Source of the DNA: Polyporus tsugae
Taxonomy: Eukaryota > Basidiomycota > Agaricomycetes > Polyporales > Polyporaceae
Assembly: GCA_024305745.1 (NCBI GenBank)
Contig: JAHRBS010000008.1
Span: 1,798,001 to 1,862,000 of the forward strand
DNA: 64,000 nt
Direction of reading: 5' to 3'
The translations under genes and the position numbers were made by a program. Below the pieces are notes generated by a model. The model was not told where the DNA came from. It searched no databases and worked only from the letters and a program-made list of their open reading frames with translations. The first letter of the stretch is position 1, and each line of letters begins with the position of its first letter. Below are positions 1 through 9,797 of the stretch, piece by piece.

Positions 1-670
1 TTGGCGGTGAGCTATCCCTTGACCCAGGCCATTCACCATCGATATTGACCGGAACATCGGTAGGATTGATGCTGGGACGGATCCTTCTTCTGTGGCTGAA
101 CAAAAAGGTACAGCCATCCGTCGTTTCTTGCGAGGATACCATCGTACCATTATTGACTTCCGCGACAGATCGGAGAGCGACTTGCGCTCTTCATCTACGC
201 CCTCATCGCCATCGGGTGCGTCGCTTTCTCATGGCGGCCACCGCTCAGCTCAGCCTGACTGATATCGAACACTCACAGGCTGGAAGTCACCGTCTGGGCG
301 GTGCCCTCGCTCATCGAGAACGCAATCGCGGTCTCGTTCGTCGGACTGGTCCTGGGCCCCATGTACCCAATCCTGATGAACCACTCGACCGCGATCCTCC
401 CCCGCTGGCTCCTGACCGGCTGCATGGGCTACATCGCCGGCATCGGGCAGGCCGGTTCGGCGGTTCTGCCGTTCCTGACTGGGCTGCTCGCATCGAAGTT
501 CGGGATAGGCAGTCTGCAGCCGTTGTGAGTGCTTCGTACTAATTTTGCGACTCGATTTGAAGAGGTGCTGACATGGCGCATCGTTTTCTTCGTACAGCAT
601 CGTGTCGATGATGTCGACGCTCATCGTTATATGGGCCTTGATCCCCCGGGCGCGGTATGTGCCCACGTAG
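1..670 (+). CDS. MFS transporter, C-terminal part (5' end outside window)
   Basis: Last exons of a major facilitator superfamily membrane transporter; the substrate cannot be told. Reading across introns 7-63, 108-168, 216-278 and 525-597 gives one open frame: GLMLGRILLLWLNKK, then IGERLALFIYALIAIG, then LEVTVWAVPSLIENAIAV with two further membrane segments (LGPMYPILMN, GQAGSAVLPFLTGLLASK), ending ALIPRARYVPT and TAG at 668-670. All splice sites are canonical and phases agree, so this copy looks functional. A decayed copy of the same gene follows at 1448-3316. Family assignment is from the typical fungal MFS pattern SGYISSGFFGG/LGR/LNKK; the 5' half must lie left of the window. Confidence 0.75.
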
Positions 671-1447
671 CGTGTGCGAGCGGAGTCACCGACAGACCTG
701 TGGTTCTACCAGTACTTATCGCTGTGTCCTCTGGGTGGTGTATCTATTGCGGTTATTAGGAGTATCAGCAATGTACGGTGCCTTTGTTTTGCAATCAAAA
801 CAATATGACGCTTTGCCTTCTCTGCCGAGACACTTGAATTGGCGTTTATAGACATCGGATTAATATGATTCATTTATGAAAGGTTTGAGTTATCAGTCAC
901 TCTTTCAGGCTGCTTCGGGCAGGCAGGCGCCACGATTCATTTGATGCCAGATGGTCAGTATCATTCGAATCTCCGATCAACGCCCATAAGCGCCTTACCT
1001 AATATTGCCACAGCCTGGAGCGTAAACGTTCCGACTCGTTCGGACAGTGGGATATATTACTTAAGTATTGTATGTTCGCTGCGCAGCATAGGCCACTCAT
1101 CCGGCTGACTAAGTCACACAGATATCATCAAGCATTTACTTGAGTCTCCTACTGCCACTGTCTCCATGACTACCACGGCTTGGTCTCGACTTTCTGTGGA
1201 TACTCCCATAGCTCTCAGTACTACTAGCCCAGCCGTAGACTCGGAAGCCGTAAGCCGCCCAGTTTCTGATGCGATGGCAGCGGTTGCGCCTTCGCTCGGA
1301 GCTGCTGCGTGCTCCGACCGCCGAATTGCATAACGGCGTGGACACCGCCGCTACCGGACTGGGCGTCATTGTCAAGGTCTCCCATAGAGCTGTCGCTGGT
1401 GGTCCTCGGCCCTATTAGCACGACCTCTCTCCCCGGGCCCGGACCAG
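671..1447. other. intergenic, no gene seen
   Basis: AT-richer spacer between the intact MFS transporter and its decayed tandem copy. Only short open frames without recognisable protein features are present. Confidence 0.5.
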
Positions 1448-3316
1448 ATGGTGACGGCATCCAATGAGCCATGCACAACGCTGGCCGATCTGCACGGGCG
1501 AAAAGTCTTGGTTCATTTTGTCGCCTTATGCTGGTGTCTGTGCCTCAACGGCCAGCGGAACGACGCTAGTACGACGGGCCTAATGCTGCCGAGGGTACAG
1601 GAAAAGTATCATATAGGAAAATATAATTCATCTCGGTGTCCAAATGGTTGTTTGGCTTACACGCTGTCCACTAATGCCCAGGTGGGGTTCGCGGCGGCCC
1701 GTTCGCCGTGGTTTCCCTGCTTCATCTGCAACGCCATTGTGGGTGCCTGTGCGTCGTATCACCTGCGGCATTTTCCTTCAATGCCGCGTCTCCTAGGGTT
1801 GCGTATCCGGCACGATGGCTAATATGTATTTGACCGACAAGTTTGGCTTTGGACAAGTGTGTTAATAACCGTACCGTAACTGCCATTATGATCCTTACCA
1901 TGATGAATAGTCCTGGCCGGGGGGGGTTAGTACTACTACTCGTCAGCGCCCCATAAACCGAAAAATTCTCAAGGTAATTCTATTCCAGGAGCTCTGATCC
2001 TGATTGGAGCATACGTGATGCTCATCCCGGCGGGGCCCGAGCTGTCATGTGCGTCGCATACTGCATCATAGGGTTCACGCTCGCCGTCCAAGCGGAGGCT
2101 CTGGCGACTGGGTTTGTGGCAAGTTCGAAGAAGGATTCTGCAGCTAAAACGGGGATTCTGCATGGCACTTACGGTAAGTAGGTGGTAATTTCCTACATGC
2201 ATGCGACAGGTACTGACCGCAACTTTATATTCGACGTAGGCCTTGGCGCGCTTGCGTCGCCAGTTCGACAAGAGCCCGCGATACTGGTCATGCCACTTCA
2301 TCATCTCCGCCAGCCTATACATGATCAACATTGCGGTTCCCTGGATTGTGTTGCGGGGCCGCCGACAGAAAGGTGACTCTATTCACTTTGCAGTATCACT
2401 TGCATTCTACCGCGAACAGTTGGTAATGCGCCGCTTGAGTGGTTATGGAAGAGGTGGGAGAGACGCATAACGGCGCCGACGACGCTCGGTCTGATAAATT
2501 CAGGTCTATGATGCGTTTGAAGGAGGTTCATTTTCTATCCATTGTCGCATTGATTTACGTTGGCGTGGAGGTCACTCTAGGCGGTACGAGGGATTTCCGA
2601 TATCCGATGCGCACAAATCAGCGGGTGCTTCAAGAGATTGGGGTGGAGTGAGGCGTACATCCTGAAAAGGCGCGGCGGCAGTTCTAACTCTGGATACATA
2701 TCCTCCGGTTTCTTCGGCGGTGAGTTACTGTTCGTACCTTTATTCAAGAGAAAGTCCTCCCAGAACTCGTTTGTAGGGATCATGCTTGGTAGCGTCCTTC
2801 TCTTCAAGCGGCTAAACAAGAAGGTAAGATGACATCTTGCACGCACTGTTGGCCCTAACGCACTTCGAACTGCAGTTCGGAGAGCTCCGAGCTCTTTTCC
2901 TCTACACGATGGTGCCTATCGGGTGAGCTAGAGAGTCAATATCTGAACATTCCATCTCAGCAAGCTCTAACGCCGTGCATCTGATCAGGCTGGAAGTGAC
3001 CATCTGGCTCATCCCCTCGCTGATCGAGAATGCGATAGCGGTCGCTGTTGTCGGCCTCCTTGTCGGCCCTATGTTCCCCATCCTGATGAACTACTCGACG
3101 ATAATTCTGCCGACATGGCTGATGACAGGTTGTGCGGGAAATATCGCTGGAGCGGGTCAAGCTTGCTCGGCCGTCTTACCATTCCTGACTGGCCTCTTGG
3201 CCTCGAAGTTTCGGTATCGCTTCTCTCCAGATTCCCACGGATCGCTGACACGGCCTCTCGGCGTGGTGTTCATGACGTGGGCAGTTATACCCCGCGCTCG
3301 TTACGCGCCCGCTTAA
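1448..3316 (+). pseudogene. MFS transporter pseudogene (tandem copy)
   Basis: Collinear pieces of a whole MFS transporter occur in order but in shifting frames: VALCWCLCLNG...NDAST with LMLPRVQEKYHIG (about 1520-1620), ANMYLTDKFGFGQ (1818-1859), GFVASSKKDSAAKTGILHG (about 2111-2172), a membrane segment SCHFIISASLYMINIAV (about 2290-2345), LKEVHFLSIVALIYVGVEV (about 2515-2575), GGSSNSGYISSGFFGG (about 2674-2720), LNKK (2813-2824) and IPSLIENAIAVAVVG to VIPRARYAPA (about 3010-3313). Between GPELS (about 2040) and the next block the frame changes, and stops interrupt likely exons at about 1986-2070. It resembles the intact 3' end at 1-670 along its whole C-terminal half, so I read it as a duplicated copy in decay. 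A functional gene with unusual introns is less likely. Confidence 0.65.
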
Positions 3317-3501
3317 GAGCACTTGGGCGAATAGCGTCTCTGCAGAGCAAGAGGCGCCGCCTCAACGGAGACATCATGCTGGCCGGTTGCCAAGCCGGAA
3401 TAATCCAATACGGAGTGTAGAATACCATGTCTATATACTTTCACGGATAGTCATTTCTTCCGTGCTGATAGTAAATGGAAGAGTCAACGTTACCCATTCA
3501 A

Positions 3502-6500
3502 TTACTTGCGAGAAGTCAGCCTGGCCTTCGAGCGCGCGCGCTGTTTTGTCTTTTGCTGCTCCTTCAGCCGCTTCTTCTCCTGCGTGGAGCTGATCGAACC
3601 GCCCTCCCGTTCTTCCTGGGCCGCCGCCTTTCCGAACCTGTCAATGCATTCCTCCATCTTCGCCTGGATCATCGCCTCGTCGTATTGGCTGGCCTGCGCA
3701 GCGTCGACGTTCCATTCCAAGTCGAATCCCCAGCCGCGACGGTACGTCTCCAGTCCCTGGCCTGCCGAGTAATCGGGAAGTGCCGGTGCCGACGCAGACG
3801 CGAGGCCGCCTTCTTCTCGCCACCATTTAATGAACCATACCGCGGCGCGAGCTGAGTCTGGAATAGCGCCCCGCTTCAGCATGCACAATCGCCTCGCGAG
3901 CAGGTCCAGGAACTCGTGCACGTCGAGCAGCGGGGGTGTGCCGAGGGGCAGGAGCTTGAGATACGCTGGGGCTGCCAGGGTCGAACAGGAGGCGTCAACA
4001 AGCGTCAATCACCTCCGTTCTTCTACGGGAGAACCAGGCGCATGAGGCCGTTTACTCACAGACAGGGTCCAGCACGTTCAGCCGGTACAATAAATACGAC
4101 GCGAGCGCCTCCGTATCGTATAGACCCTCCTTGATCCCGGCTGTTCACGTCGCGCGAGATGGGGTGGGCAGTACGTCAGCGTTCAGGTTCTTTACAGCGG
4201 CAGAAGTAAACTGACCGATGAGGGCCAGCTTCACCCCTCGCTCCGCACCCACCATGCCCTTGCCCAGGAACGGAAGCATCACCCCTGGCGAGTCGTAGGC
4301 GTACACGAGTGGGTCAACCGATAACTTCAGCCTCGTCGAGAGCACGCGCGTCATGCCTGGATGCGCAGACGTCCGGAGCGCTTTCGGTGTCGCTACGAAC
4401 GCGCATGAGTCACCGGGCGGAGCTGCAAAGATGGTGGCCGAACTCACGTCCTGATATACCGATGCTCCGCAGCGCGTTCAACAGCGTCGATTTGCCAACA
4501 TTGGGCATCCCGACGACCAGCACGTTAAGCTCCGATCTGTACGGATGTTCTTTCCCCACATCTGGAGACCGCACATGAGTCGCGCCTGTCCGACCGCCCG
4601 AGCTGCATCGGAGACATACTGACTAGAAGCTCGCTCAACGCCCTGATATCACGTGCGCGATTCCACGAGGCGAAAAAGACCTTCTGGTCCGGAAATTTGC
4701 TCGCCATCGCCCGCTGGAAAGGCTGCGCACAGTCCTGCATCAGAACAGCCACCGCAGAGATAGTTGGAAAGCAAACCTTGATGCCCCATTCCGGGACCAA
4801 GTCCCGCTTGCTGAAGACGACTACCCGCTCGCTCACAGGTCCGTTGCTGGGGCCAGAACCTGGGGCGTCTGGAAACGAGCCAGTTGACCCTGTGGATCCA
4901 CCCTGTCTTCGTTCGTGCCTCCACTTTTGTAGTGCGCCTGTCGTAGGCAGATCAGTCAGCTATGAACAGCATATTTGGATTGAAAGGCGGGTAAGAGGAA
5001 GCAATAGAAGCCAGTGTGTCACAATGTCGGTGAACTGTCCTCGGACGAGCCACCAAGAAGAGTGTGCGAGACCGCGATGTTATAACGACCGGTTGCCACG
5101 ACCCTACGGCACCAAAAGAAATTCTGTTGGCCGCCGTGAGACCCCTATGTGCCCACCACATAGACCGCGAGTGTGGCGAGCGTCAGGCATGTGTGGGATT
5201 GTTTCAGGCTCCATGACCGCAATGAACTCGGGTGTAGAATACGAGGCGCCGTTGCAGGGGCGCTCCGAACGCTACACACCAGAACACGGCTATGTTGGCC
5301 GGCTGCGGTCAGTGTCAAGGCGTTGGATAGCGGTAGCCACTGAATTGAGAGGGCGCGAAGACTCTGAGAAGCGGAACAATTTTTTTTGTTTCTATCGCCC
5401 AGAAACCTCTGACAGACTGCCGCATGGAGTGGGCCTGGATCTACCATCCGGCGCGATACGCCTGTGCCTAGCACGATATGCGTTGCAGCAATAGAGGGAG
5501 ACTCGGCCCGCACGCCAGCATAAAAATATTTGCAAAAAAATAACCCTTCAATGCACGGCTGGAAATATCCTAGGGAACGATCCGTCCTGCACCCGCAGTG
5601 CACCAGGCCAATCCACGCGCAGCCTGTTCCACGTCAACAGCGGAAGCTAAAGCCTGTCCAGCATATCTGTCAGCATGCAATGACTCGGACTACGTCCGCG
5701 CCGTCAGCATCATGCTGTGCATGTTGGTCAACCTTGACCGGATCCATAGGCTGGCGAGAGACGTGACGGCTGCCACCGCAAGCCACTAGTAACATTGAAG
5801 ACAATCCTATCACTTCACAAGCTTAGTGACGGAGCTATCACATAGCCATGTCGGTATACGCCTTACTCGCCCTCTCTTTCAGTCAGATACGTCGCGAGCG
5901 GTGCGGGAGTCGATACCATGTTTATGCAACCAATCACCTCCAGCAGCACGGTGATGAACAGCGGCAGACACTCGACATCGCGCCGCTCCCATCGCCCGCG
6001 CGTACTGGTGGTCGAGCAAAGCTACGACTAATTACGAGCCAGACGGACATGGGGCAATCACCGGCAGATGGTGGATGGCGGCATGACAGCCGCAAATTAT
6101 TGACATACATGTTTATATGTCACTGTGCTTGCCACGCAGCACATGCGGGGCGAGGGACGAGAGAGGCGGTCCCGGGCGCTTTCAATGTCGGATTCGATTC
6201 GCGTCATAATTGCCCTTGCGGTGATTATCCGCATGCGCTTGTCGTGCTCTCCTGCGGCACGGGATGTCAGGTCACAAAATCAACGGGACACAGACGAGGC
6301 ACGCCACCTGAGGCATTGACGCATATAAGCGCATATACCGCATGCCCGCTGCACAGCAGGACGGGGCATCAAGTGCCTCGCGCCACAGCCCACTACATCC
6401 CGTCATATTCCATGTTCCTAATCATCACGTCTCCCCGCGCGCAGCCAACCACACCGCTCCACGGCAGTTTCCCCAAGGACCAGAACAAGATGGAGGGCAC

Positions 6501-6685
6501 TAGAGAACTTACATACCTTCGAAGTTCCTGTTGATGCTCGTGAGCGGGAGACGGGAATCCCGCAGCTCCAGTACAACGTCCGTCTTGTTCAGCAGCGCCG
6601 GAAGCATCTTCTGGAACTGCAGCATGTGGCCCGGAAACCATGACGGAGGCACCGGGAGGGCCGGGAACGGTATGTGCGCCAGCAT
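3502..6685 (-). CDS. MTG1: mitochondrial ribosome-assembly GTPase Mtg1
   Basis: Circularly permuted GTPase of the YlqF/Mtg1 family, which in yeast acts on the mitochondrial large ribosomal subunit at the inner membrane. Exon 1 (6685-6517) encodes the family N-terminus WFPGHMLQFQKMLP and VVLELRDSRLPLTSINRNFE. Exon 2 starts at 4937 (GALQKWRHERR) and carries the G4-like motif FSKRDLVPEWGI. After a 54-base intron come PFQRAMASKFPDQ, then G1 NVLVVGMPNVGKSTLLNAL, then G3 in VYAYDSPGVMLP. The tail has TPPLLDVHEFLDLLARRL and a Lys/Arg-rich end. Motif order G4-G1-G3 confirms circular permutation. The in-frame stop just upstream of 6685 fixes the start. Intron 1 is 1,579 bases (6516-4938) although other introns are about 37-60. 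Splice phases match across it, so the gene may still work. Confidence 0.88.
4938..6516 (-). other. oversized first intron of MTG1 with probable insertion
   Basis: The donor is GTATGTAAGT (from 6516) and the acceptor CTGCCTACGACAG (ending at 4938), with a CTGAC branch-like site just upstream. The outer edges are normal intron ends, but the interior is about 1.5 kb longer than any neighbour intron. No protein family is recognisable in its open frames. I could not find convincing terminal repeats or a target duplication, so the inserted sequence is unclassified. Confidence 0.7.
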
Positions 6686-7807
6686 CCTTGGCAGTGAGGC
6701 GACCGTCGGTTCCGAGTGACTGTTGTCCTAGAGCTGCGCTGCTGCGTTTTACTTGACAAGAGATCAGAGGTTTGGGGTGGGTAAGAAGACTAGGTAGACA
6801 AGCAGGACGATGAAGAGAGTCGTCGGTACCGGAGACGACAGCGGAGGAGGTGGCGGTGAAGACGGAAGGCACGGTGGCGGGACGCCCGCGCCCACCGAAC
6901 CTTTCCCGATCGGGCATCGGCGCCCTCGTGTGACTCGTTCCATTTCGGTATGTCACACAAGGAACGTCACCGCCCGAGCAGCCGCCGAGGAATCGGGTCT
7001 GCTGCGGTCCGATTCCGTGAAGTCCGGCATCGGAAGGTTAGTCCACCATGCACCTGAGAGTCATGGACGGATGTGGATATGACGAGGAACGCATATTCAT
7101 GTTATTGGTGGAGGTAGAGCTGCCGGAGTAGGATAGTGGATGGGGCAGCGAATGACAGGTGAGTCCGTCGCTAATGAGGACACGCACTGCCTCGTTCTGC
7201 CTGTCAAAGCATAATGCGAGCATAGCTCAACATGTACACTTCGGAGACACAGAGTCATCATATATGTAATAACAGAAACAATCGTGCGCCAAGGTGAGCC
7301 AAGTTGGCACGGATCAGGAACAAAGGCGAAGCTCAGCCTTCCAGCGGTCAGGCCGCTCCCATGACTCGGATATACGCTATTGTTAACGCACCCAGCCTCC
7401 ACGCCCCAGTTCTCAACGTTGCGCCGCAGGTGTGGGGAAGTGAGTCTGCGAGGTGGTCTGTGCGTCGCAGCCGTGACGATCATCGCAACGTGACGAGGCA
7501 CATGTAACATCGGATGACGCGGCGCTGCGCTGCCGCGGAAGATAGACTGCTCCCACCGAATCTCGGCATTCCGCAGCGGGAGTACTAGTCGAAGCTCCCG
7601 CGCTGGTGCCGCGAGCGCGATCGCCAGAACGTGCGCGCCTCGCGACGGTATCCTCGTGTTGGCGAACGAGGCGGCGGGACAATGGGATAACATGCCATTC
7701 ATCCGTTTTGCAAGACAGTTCAGGAGGACGAGTTGTGTATGGCTGCAGGCGCCTGCATCGTTCTGATCGCGGGCTGTGACTACGATCGATCGTGGAGGAG
7801 CCGAGGT
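6686..7807. other. intergenic upstream of MTG1, no gene seen
   Basis: Holds the MTG1 promoter on the minus strand and spacer up to the hAT-like element. The longest open frames here (for example minus strand 7097-7945) run into the transposon and show no protein family signature. Confidence 0.5.
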
Positions 7808-7815
7808 GCGAGTCC

Positions 7816-8500
7816 AGGACCCCCGGCAATTCACCCAAATGTATGATCCGATTTCCCAAAATTTGGCCCAATTTGTCCGATGGATCAGGCCTGTTTCGAG
7901 GCCGAAACCGTCCGGATTTGACCAGGCCTCAGATTTTTCGCTCAAATTTGTCCGGGCTGTGGATCAGGCCGTTTGGTGCCCCCAAATTGTCCGGATCCCC
8001 CGGATTCGGCCTCCAAAGCCCTATTTTTGGTCCAGGGCCGTAGAAATGGCCTTCTTAGAGGGTATGAGGATGAATTTGAACCAGGAGGATCTATCTGACT
8101 GTCGTACGAAAGAGGATGAGCGACTTGTGAAAGCTGCTCTCCGGCGCTTCTCCGTTTTTATCGGTGTTTAGGCTCATTTGACGCCCGGAGGCATAGTAAG
8201 TACTTATTGCATCGTAAGTACCGCTGTAAGGACATGGATTGGTCACATTACAAACCCCTTATAGTCGGTAACAGCAGCTGGGTAATAACCAGTCCGTCGC
8301 CGATCCGGGACCGGTCAGCCCAAAATAGCCGCTTGGGATCAGGCCTGCACCTCGCTGGGTCAGTTTTGTCCGGAGAATGGCATCAGGCCGTCCGCAAAAA
8401 TCCAGCCAAATTGTCCGGATAAGATCAGGGATGGGGCTTTTGAGAGGCCAAATTTGTCCGGATCCGGCCTCATACATTTGGGCGAATTGCCGGGGGTCCT
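7816..8500. mobile_element. non-autonomous hAT-like DNA transposon (MITE), 685 bp
   Basis: Terminal inverted repeats of 31 bases, 7816-7846 and 8470-8500, start AGGACCCCCGGCAATTC and differ at a single position. They are flanked by a perfect 8-base direct repeat, GCGAGTCC, at 7808-7815 and 8501-8508, which I read as the target-site duplication. Inside, a motif like AATTTGTCCGGAT, often followed by GATCAGGCC, recurs at about 7870, 7950, 7985, 8357, 8405 and 8445 in both halves, as subterminal repeats do. There is no transposase frame. An 8-base duplication plus subterminal repeats points to the hAT superfamily; P-type elements also make 8-base duplications, so the family is provisional. Confidence 0.85.
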
Positions 8501-8508
8501 GCGAGTCC

Positions 8509-9026
8509 TCACCATGACGCAGGAGTTGTGGCTACTGGCCGTCGGCGCCGCCGTGGATGCGCTTTCCGTTTACGCGCGAAGCAATATCAACGGTTGGCGG
8601 GGGAAATGCCAATCTGTTCCGGCTCATAATGAACGAACGCAACCATCTCCAACTTGTTATAGCGGTAACGACATATGTATACAAGATCTTTCATGAGCCT
8701 ATCGCCCTATGTAGAAGAACCCGAGCAAAAACATGTACAACGAGTGACTGGCCATGATCAAGAATCCAACCCGGGGAAAACAGTCACGGTGGCACGCCAC
8801 AACTAGCGCAGGCAACGAGGGAATAAACGAGCCGAGTGGAATATACGGGAGCTTTGGTATGGGACGTATATCATGGGGACGACATAGAGAGATGTGAGAG
8901 ACTAGCAGCGACGAGAGAACGCACGACGGTTTACGATACGCGAGAGACAGCATTGAAAGCAGTTGAAAGCCTAGGACGAATTCAGACGCATTCGGACCGT
9001 TAACGACAGCGGGGCACGCACCAGAG
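8509..9026. other. intergenic, no gene seen
   Basis: Spacer between the transposon and the downstream end of the minus-strand gene at 9027; probably its 3' untranslated region and terminator. No coding signal recognised. Confidence 0.45.
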
Positions 9027-9797
9027 TTAGACCCACCCGTCTCGGCCGGCGCCGATGGCGTCGAAGCTCTTCCCACTCCGCGTCTTCCTCTCCGCCAGGA
9101 CGGTGACCGAGTCCAAGTTGATGAGCTTCTCGGACGGCGGTGGGGAGCCCTCGACCCAGCCCTTCCAGCCCTTGCGCGCGGCCGGTCGCTTCTTGCGAGG
9201 CCTCTTGTGCAGGGGGTCGTCGATATCGATGCTCTCTTGTCGACCCATGATATCATCGTCATCATCGTCGTCGTCGTCGTCGTCGTCGTAGGGCGTGAAC
9301 GGCCGCTTGGACGACACGGCCGAGGTGCGCGACGACACGGATGGGCCGGGGGTGGTGGGAGGCGACGAGGGCATGGGTGGTGGAGAGAAGGACGCAGACC
9401 TTTGGACGTTGGGGATGACGATCTGTGGCCTGGCCTGCCAGAAAGAGGATGCTGCGGGGCGGGGAGCGGCGACGGACGCGCTCTTTATCGCAGTGACCGT
9501 GGGTGCCGACGTCGCGCCTGACGTCGACGGGACTGGTGCAGTGGGGGTTTCGGGGGCTTTGGGGGCCACCTTGACGCGTTTTTTGTCTGGCTTTTCCTTC
9601 CCCTTGTCGCGCTCCCGTCGCTCCTTCTCCTTCTTCTCGCGCTTCCTCTCCCTCCTGGCGTGGAGCTCCTCCTCGGTTGGTTTTGGCATGGATACGCCGT
9701 TCAGAAGACTAGTGAGCACGTCACGATGAGGACGGGGATCAAAATCGCCAGCGAGAACAGAGGTAGCAGTTCGGCGCCGTTTGGAGGGATAGGACAT
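9027..9797 (-). CDS. hypothetical basic, Asp-tract protein (256 aa)
   Basis: Single-exon frame beginning MSYPSKRRRTATSVLAGDF. It has a charged, coiled-coil-like stretch of Glu/Arg/Lys at about residues 40-75, a Pro/Ser/Ala-rich middle, a run of 12 aspartates at about 170-182 encoded by a GAC trinucleotide repeat, a second basic cluster KRPRKKRPAARKGWKGW, and a C-terminus LAERKTRSGKSFDAIG. Two lysine/arginine clusters suggest a nuclear protein. I do not recognise the family. Biased composition and an intact 256-codon frame support a real gene, but the role is unknown. Confidence 0.6.
   Translation of the reverse strand: MSYPSKRRRTATSVLAGDFDPRPHRDVLTSLLNGVSMPKPTEEELHARRERKREKKEKERRERDKGKEKPDKKRVKVAPKAPETPTAPVPSTSGATSAPTVTAIKSASVAAPRPAASSFWQARPQIVIPNVQRSASFSPPPMPSSPPTTPGPSVSSRTSAVSSKRPFTPYDDDDDDDDDDDDIMGRQESIDIDDPLHKRPRKKRPAARKGWKGWVEGSPPPSEKLINLDSVTVLAERKTRSGKSFDAIGAGRDGWV

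Noticed and set aside
4697..5494. Plus-strand open frame of 265 codons.
   Set aside because: It starts antisense to an MTG1 exon and runs into the intron insertion; no domain and no codon pattern of a real gene.
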